Assembly (NCBI GenBank): GCA_965232105.1
Contig: OZ246956.1
Span: 2,108,001 to 2,172,000 of the forward strand
Direction: 5' to 3'
Length of the DNA stretch: 64,000 bases
DNA from: Multivorans sp965232105
GTDB taxonomy: Bacteria; Acidobacteriota; Thermoanaerobaculia; Multivoradales; Multivoraceae
The notes under the pieces were generated by a model. It saw only the letters and a list, made by a program, of their open reading frames with translations. It did not search any database and was not told where the DNA came from. The position numbers were made by a program, and so were the translations under genes. Each line of letters begins with the position of its first letter. Positions within the stretch are counted from its first letter, which is position 1. Below, one piece after another: positions 59,829 to 64,000 of this stretch.

Positions 59829-62312
59829 ATGAGCGGCGGCAACGGCAAGCGGGGCGAACCCCGAGTCACGTTCGGCCGGCGGGACTTCTTCAAGGTCTAC
59901 GCCGCGGCCGGCGTGGCGGTGCTTCAGGGCTGCCGGCGGCGGGACGAGGATCTGATCGAGTCGCCGGTGCGGCGGAGCACGGCTCTGCCGGGAGCCTCGG
60001 TGTGGCGGCGGTCGATCTGCGGCCAGTGCGGCGCCGGTTGCGAGATCGAAGTACGCACCGTCGACCGGTTGGCGAAGAAGATCGAGGGGCTGCCGGACGG
60101 CTTCGTCAACCAGGGCGGCGTCTGCGCGCTCGGGCACTCGGCGTTGCAGGAGCTGTACCACCCGGACCGGGTGACGGAGCCGATGCGGCGGGGCGCTTCG
60201 GGTGAGTTGGAGCCGGTGTCCTGGGAGGAGGCGCTTGAAGCCGCGGCGACCGCGATGGCGGCGGCTCCGGGAATGACGACTGTTGTCTCGGGTGCGCCGT
60301 CGGGGCCGCTTCTGGGCCTTTGGCGGCGGTTCGCTGCCGCGATTGGGGCGCCGCCGCCGGTCCACTGGCAGTCCGCCGACGTGGTCGTCGAGCGGGAGGC
60401 CGCTCGGCTTGCTTTCGGTGAGGCGACCCGCCCGGCTTATGACATGGCGCGAGCCGACTACGTGGTCAACATTGGCGCGCCCTTCCTCGACGGATGGCGG
60501 AGCGCGGCGCATTTCGCTGGCGCCTGGGCCGAACTGACCGCCGACCGGCGTGGCAAGCTGGTCCAGGTCGAGGCACGGCATTCGCTGACCGCGGCGAATG
60601 CGGACGACTGGTTGCCGGCGGTGCCCGGCAGTGAAGGCGTGTTCGCGCGTGGTCTGGCCGGGCTGCTGATCGGCTCGGGGACGGTCGCGGATGATGCGCG
60701 AGCCGCCTACGAAGCGCTCTATCCCGAGGCGCCGCCCGATCTGGCGGCGACCGCGGAGCGTTGCGGCATCAACGCCGACCGGATCGAACGCCTTGCCGCC
60801 GAACTCTCCCGTGCTCGCCGGCCGTTGGTCATGGTCGGAGGATCCGCGCTCGAAGGCGAGAACGGCCTCGCCGCAGGCGCGGCCGCGCTGGCGCTCAACG
60901 TGTTGCTGGGCGCGGTAGGCCGCGAAGGCGGCCTCTTCGCCGGCGTGGACTTCGGCTTCGAGGACCGGCTGGCCGGTGAGGCCGAGGCGGCCGCGCCGCC
61001 GACGGCGCTGGCGGACCGCCTGGCCGAGGCCGGTGAGTCGGGCGTCCTCGTCGTCTCGGAGGCCGATCCGCTGCACGCGATGCCGGGGCTCGAGTCCGCC
61101 ATGGGCGGCGCGGGCACCGTGATCGCGCTCGCCGCCTTCTTCGACGACACGACGCTTCGTGCCGACCTGGTGCTGCCGATCCAGACCGACCTGGAGCGCT
61201 TCCAGGCGGTAGAGCCGGACCCGGTGCTCGGGGTGCCCGCGCTGCTCATCGCGTCGCCGACGGTGGCGCCGAGGGGCGAGGCCCGCCATCCCGGCGACGT
61301 AGCGCTGGCTCTTGGAGCGGCCGCCGGCATGGAGCTGCCCTGGCCGGGGTTCCAGGAGGCCGTCGAAGCCTCGCTCAGCGACGCCTTCACCGCGACGAGA
61401 GCGGATGCCGAGGGGGACGGCGCGGTGCCCGCGTCTCTGATCGCGGGCGCCCTGAACGCGCGCCAGTTCGTGCGCCGGACGACCGATGCCGGCGGTCTGT
61501 TGGGGACCGAGGAGATGAGGCGCGCGCCTTCCCGGATGCAGGCCAGAACCCGGGTGGCGCCGCGCGCCACCCGTGAACCAGTCCGCGCGCCCGTCATCGG
61601 GCGCGTGGATGGCAGCCCGGCGCACCCAGTGGAGGTCGCCGCGTCCGCGGGCGACTCCGTTCCTGATCCGGCCGCCCTGCCGGCGCCGACCTCTCCGGCT
61701 GGCGTTGAGTCCTTCACTCTGATCCCGTTCGAGTCGCTGAAGCTCGCCGACGGCCGCGGCGCGAACCGTCCCTGGCTGCAGGAACTGCCGGACCCGCTAT
61801 CGACCGTCATGTGGGGCTCATGGGCCGAGATGGCGACGGCCGATGCGGACCGCCTGGGCATCGACACCGGCGACATCGTGCGTCTGACGGGGACCGCGGC
61901 CGAGATCGACTTGCCCGCGATCGTTCTGCCGACCGTGCGTCCGGGGTGCGTGGGCGTGCCCGTTGGGGGCGGCCACGAGGACTACGGCCGCTACGCGCGG
62001 GGCCGCGGCGCCAACGTGAACGCCCTGATGAGCCCGGATCGCCAGGTGGCGGGCGCCGGCGCGTTTGCCCGCGGCGATCTGCGAGTGCGGGTCGAGCGGC
62101 TGCGGCGCCCGCCTCGCAGCGAGCGGCCGGTGATCTATGGCCGCGGCCTGCGGCAGGCGGAGGAGATTCCGGTCGGCTGGGCGCCGCACGACAGCGGCGC
62201 CGCGCACGCCTCGAAGCAGGACACTGACGAGCCACGCGGCTTCGTGCGCCGGCTCGGCCGACCGCGCCGTTCAGTTGCGCCGGGTACCGGAGTCCGTGAG
62301 GAGAAGACATGA
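59829..62312 (+). CDS. actB: ActB-like molybdopterin-type oxidoreductase subunit (ActB1)
   Basis: 827-residue large subunit of the alternative complex III quinol:cytochrome/HiPIP oxidoreductase. A twin-arginine-like signal (FGRRDFFKVYAAAGVAVLQG followed by Cys) precedes a [4Fe-4S]-type cysteine set, C64, C67, C71 and C99. The molybdopterin-oxidoreductase folds follow, with VVSGAPSGPLLGLWRR, VMVGGSALEGENG and the C-terminal DIVRLTGTAAEIDLPAIVLP. In fused ActB proteins the iron-sulfur domain is attached; here it is the separate next gene (ATGA overlap at 62309). Residues about 568-600 are encoded by a palindromic repeat (61532-61630) and read RMQARTRVAPRATREPVRAP and onward, unlike the family; the frame is kept. 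Confidence 0.9.
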   Translation: MSGGNGKRGEPRVTFGRRDFFKVYAAAGVAVLQGCRRRDEDLIESPVRRSTALPGASVWRRSICGQCGAGCEIEVRTVDRLAKKIEGLPDGFVNQGGVCALGHSALQELYHPDRVTEPMRRGASGELEPVSWEEALEAAATAMAAAPGMTTVVSGAPSGPLLGLWRRFAAAIGAPPPVHWQSADVVVEREAARLAFGEATRPAYDMARADYVVNIGAPFLDGWRSAAHFAGAWAELTADRRGKLVQVEARHSLTAANADDWLPAVPGSEGVFARGLAGLLIGSGTVADDARAAYEALYPEAPPDLAATAERCGINADRIERLAAELSRARRPLVMVGGSALEGENGLAAGAAALALNVLLGAVGREGGLFAGVDFGFEDRLAGEAEAAAPPTALADRLAEAGESGVLVVSEADPLHAMPGLESAMGGAGTVIALAAFFDDTTLRADLVLPIQTDLERFQAVEPDPVLGVPALLIASPTVAPRGEARHPGDVALALGAAAGMELPWPGFQEAVEASLSDAFTATRADAEGDGAVPASLIAGALNARQFVRRTTDAGGLLGTEEMRRAPSRMQARTRVAPRATREPVRAPVIGRVDGSPAHPVEVAASAGDSVPDPAALPAPTSPAGVESFTLIPFESLKLADGRGANRPWLQELPDPLSTVMWGSWAEMATADADRLGIDTGDIVRLTGTAAEIDLPAIVLPTVRPGCVGVPVGGGHEDYGRYARGRGANVNALMSPDRQVAGAGAFARGDLRVRVERLRRPPRSERPVIYGRGLRQAEEIPVGWAPHDSGAAHASKQDTDEPRGFVRRLGRPRRSVAPGTGVREEKT
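61532..61630 (+). repeat. Two-hairpin dispersed repeat, copy B (inside actB)
   Basis: 99 bp, exactly 33 codons, matching copy A at 3271-3369 (minus strand). Hairpin 1 is perfect here (arms GGGTGGCGC and GCGCCACCC around CGC). Hairpin 2 has arms starting TCCGCGCGCCCG around TCAT with one G-T pair. One position where copy A has a T-A pair has a C-G pair here, and another has G-T instead of G-C, so pairing is kept. It adds an arginine/proline-rich segment to the ActB protein without a stop. Confidence 0.88.
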
Positions 62313-63010
62313 CGCGCTGGGGCATGGCCATCGATCTCGACCGCTGCACCGGCTGCGAGGCCTGCGTCGTTGCGTGCGCCGCCGAGAACAACATCCAGAC
62401 GGTCGGCGAGGAGCAGGCGCGCGAGGGTCGGGCGATGCACTGGCTCCGGATCGAGCGTTACTACGAGGGCGATTTCCCGAACGTCCGCACACGCTTCATG
62501 CCCGTCCTGTGCCAGCAGTGCGGCGCGGCCCCGTGCGAACCTGTCTGCCCCGTCTACGCGACGTACCACAACCCGGAAGGGTTGAACGCGATGGTGTACA
62601 GCCGCTGCATCGGCACGCGGTTCTGCGCCAACAACTGCCCGTACACCGTGCGTGTCTTCAACTGGTTCGACGCCGAGTTCCCGGCCCCGCTCGACTCCCA
62701 GTTGAACCCGGACGTCAGCGTCCGGCCCGGTGGCGTGATGGAGAAGTGCACGTTCTGCGTCCAGCGCATCGCGGCGGGCAAGGACGAGGCGGCCCAGGAG
62801 GAGCGGGAGGTTGCGGACGGCGACATCCGGACCGCCTGCCAGCAGTCCTGTCCGACGAAGGCGATCGCGTTCGGCGATCTTGAGGATCCGGACAGCGAAG
62901 TCTCCCGGTGGGCCGAGTCGCCGCGGGCGTTCAGCTTGCTGGGCGATCTGGATACGCGTCCCGGCGTCGTCTACCTGAGCGGCTCGGAGTGGAGGGAACC
63001 GGCCGAGTGA
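62309..63010 (+). CDS. 4Fe-4S ferredoxin subunit of alternative complex III (ActB2)
   Basis: 233-residue iron-sulfur protein with four cubane-type cysteine sets: CTGCEACVVAC, CQQCGAAPCEPVC, CIGTRFCANNC and CTFCVQR with CQQSC. This is the DMSO-reductase-B/NrfC layout that forms the C-terminal part of fused ActB. ATG 62309 overlaps the ActB1 stop (ATGA), and the stop overlaps the ActC start (GTGA). It links the molybdopterin-like subunit to the membrane quinone site. Confidence 0.93.
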   Translation: MTRWGMAIDLDRCTGCEACVVACAAENNIQTVGEEQAREGRAMHWLRIERYYEGDFPNVRTRFMPVLCQQCGAAPCEPVCPVYATYHNPEGLNAMVYSRCIGTRFCANNCPYTVRVFNWFDAEFPAPLDSQLNPDVSVRPGGVMEKCTFCVQRIAAGKDEAAQEEREVADGDIRTACQQSCPTKAIAFGDLEDPDSEVSRWAESPRAFSLLGDLDTRPGVVYLSGSEWREPAE

Positions 63011-64000
63011 CGACGGAGTCCCAGCGCACCGCCGCGGTTCTCGACGGCGAGCTGCTCGGCCGCCTCGACCGGCGCCGTCCGGGTTTGCTGGTCGGCGCGC
63101 TGGCGAGCGGCGCGCTGGCCCTGGTCTTCCTCTACTGCTGGGGCTATCAGATCGCGAACGGGATCGGCGTCACCGGGATCAACCGTCCGGTGTTCTGGGG
63201 CTTCTACATCATCAACTTCGTCTTCTGGATCGGCATCAGCCATGCCGGCACGCTGATCTCGGCCATCCTGCGGGTGACGAAGGCGGAGTGGCGGCGGCCG
63301 GTGACCCGATCGGCGGAGGCGATCACGCTGTTCGCGCTTGCGATCGGCGGTCTGTTCCCGTTGATCCACCTTGGCCGGGTCGCAATCTTCTACTACATGA
63401 TCCCGTACCCGAACAGCCGGATGCTGTGGCCGAACTTCCGCTCGCCTCTGGTCTGGGACATCGCGGCGATCACGACCTACATCATCGGCAGTGCGCTCTA
63501 CCTGTTCCTGCCCCTGATTCCGGACGCGGCGGTCATGCGCGATCGCGCGGCGGCGGGCCTCAAGAAGCGCTTCTACGCCGTGCTCGCTCTCGGCTGGCGC
63601 GGCACCGCGCAGCAGTGGCACAGCCTGGAGTGGGGGATTCGCATCCTGGCGGTGGCGATCATCCCGGTCGCCGTCTCGGTGCACACAATCGTTTCCTGGG
63701 ACTTCGCGATGACCCAGACGCCGGGTTGGAAGAGCACGATCTTCGGGCCGTACTTTGTCGTCGGCGCGATCTTTTCGGGGATCGCCGTGCTGATGATCGC
63801 GATGGCGCTGCTCCGCCGCGGTCTCGGTCTCGGGCGCTTCCTGACCGACCGGGTGTTCAACAACCTGGGGCTCCTGTTTGTCACGATGTCTCTGATCTGG
63901 GGCTACTTCACGTTCGCAGAGCACCTGACCGTCTGGTACAGCGGCGACCTGTTCGAGAAGAACGTGCATCACGTCCTGCTGCACGGCGACTTCGCCTTGC
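63007..64000 (+). CDS. actC: NrfD/ActC-like quinol-interacting membrane subunit, 3' end outside window
   Basis: The first 331 codons of a polytopic NrfD-family protein. It has at least eight hydrophobic segments, for example GFYIINFVFWIGISHAG, ITLFALAIGGLFPLIHLGR and VFNNLGLLFVTMSLIWGYF, and a FAEHLTVWY region typical of ActC quinol sites. GTG 63007 overlaps the ferredoxin stop. It would oxidise menaquinol/ubiquinol and feed ActB. The remaining complex genes (ActD, ActE and so on) and a terminal oxidase should follow. Confidence 0.93.
   Translation, partial: MTTESQRTAAVLDGELLGRLDRRRPGLLVGALASGALALVFLYCWGYQIANGIGVTGINRPVFWGFYIINFVFWIGISHAGTLISAILRVTKAEWRRPVTRSAEAITLFALAIGGLFPLIHLGRVAIFYYMIPYPNSRMLWPNFRSPLVWDIAAITTYIIGSALYLFLPLIPDAAVMRDRAAAGLKKRFYAVLALGWRGTAQQWHSLEWGIRILAVAIIPVAVSVHTIVSWDFAMTQTPGWKSTIFGPYFVVGAIFSGIAVLMIAMALLRRGLGLGRFLTDRVFNNLGLLFVTMSLIWGYFTFAEHLTVWYSGDLFEKNVHHVLLHGDFAL

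Overview
The window is 64 kb of GC-rich, densely packed DNA from a Gram-negative-type bacterium: it has TolC-like and TonB-dependent outer-membrane proteins, lipoprotein signals and RecBCD. An alternative complex III operon, a cobalamin riboswitch, P450 and acyl-CoA genes and many GTG/TTG starts fit an aerobic heterotroph, perhaps an Acidobacteriota-like lineage. No rRNA or marker gene is present, so this placement is weak. Nearly every operon is stitched by 4-bp ATGA/GTGA/TTGA overlaps.

Layout. 1-8.7 kb: a truncated AAA+ ATPase, a HupE/UreJ-like membrane protein, an acyl-CoA dehydrogenase scrap, a P450, and a diaminopimelate decarboxylase gene (lysA) split by a complete 1,370-bp IS256-family element with a 9-bp target duplication. 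Then come two small membrane proteins, a membrane-anchored protein and a GST. 8.8-15 kb: a TolC/membrane-fusion pair coupled to an MpaB-like oxygenase, then a squalene/phytoene synthase followed by a kynureninase. 15-18 kb: two divergent paralogues that fuse a c-type haem domain to a copper type II monooxygenase-like domain, separated by a 9-bp tandem repeat. 18-26.6 kb: recC-recB-recD. 26.7-28.9 kb: cobalamin riboswitch and a BtuB-like receptor. 28.9-44.1 kb: a surface-glycan locus with glycosyltransferases, flippase, sulfatase-like lipoprotein, a fused nucleotidyltransferase/HAD phosphatase, sugar epimerases, a heptose-kinase-like GHMP kinase, a C-methyltransferase and an acetyltransferase. 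44.2-52.4 kb: an island of genomic-conflict genes, namely two PIN toxin-antitoxin pairs, DUF4160, a probable type II restriction-modification pair, EcsC and a NucS-like nuclease. 52.5-59.2 kb: acyl-CoA synthetase, biotin-dependent acyl-CoA carboxylase (both subunits), enoyl-CoA hydratase and GST, a catabolic operon of the leucine/isoprenoid type. 59.3-64 kb: the start of an alternative complex III operon (pentahaem cytochrome, split ActB, ActC), running off the right edge.

The most unusual signal is a 99-bp two-hairpin repeat present twice in opposite orientations. One copy lies between genes (3271-3369). The other (61532-61630) sits inside the ActB-like coding sequence without breaking its frame. 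Other points of interest are the IS insertion in lysA with an open frame running out of the IS into the catalytic part, the efflux adaptor/TolC pair with no pump, and the fused heptose-activation enzyme.
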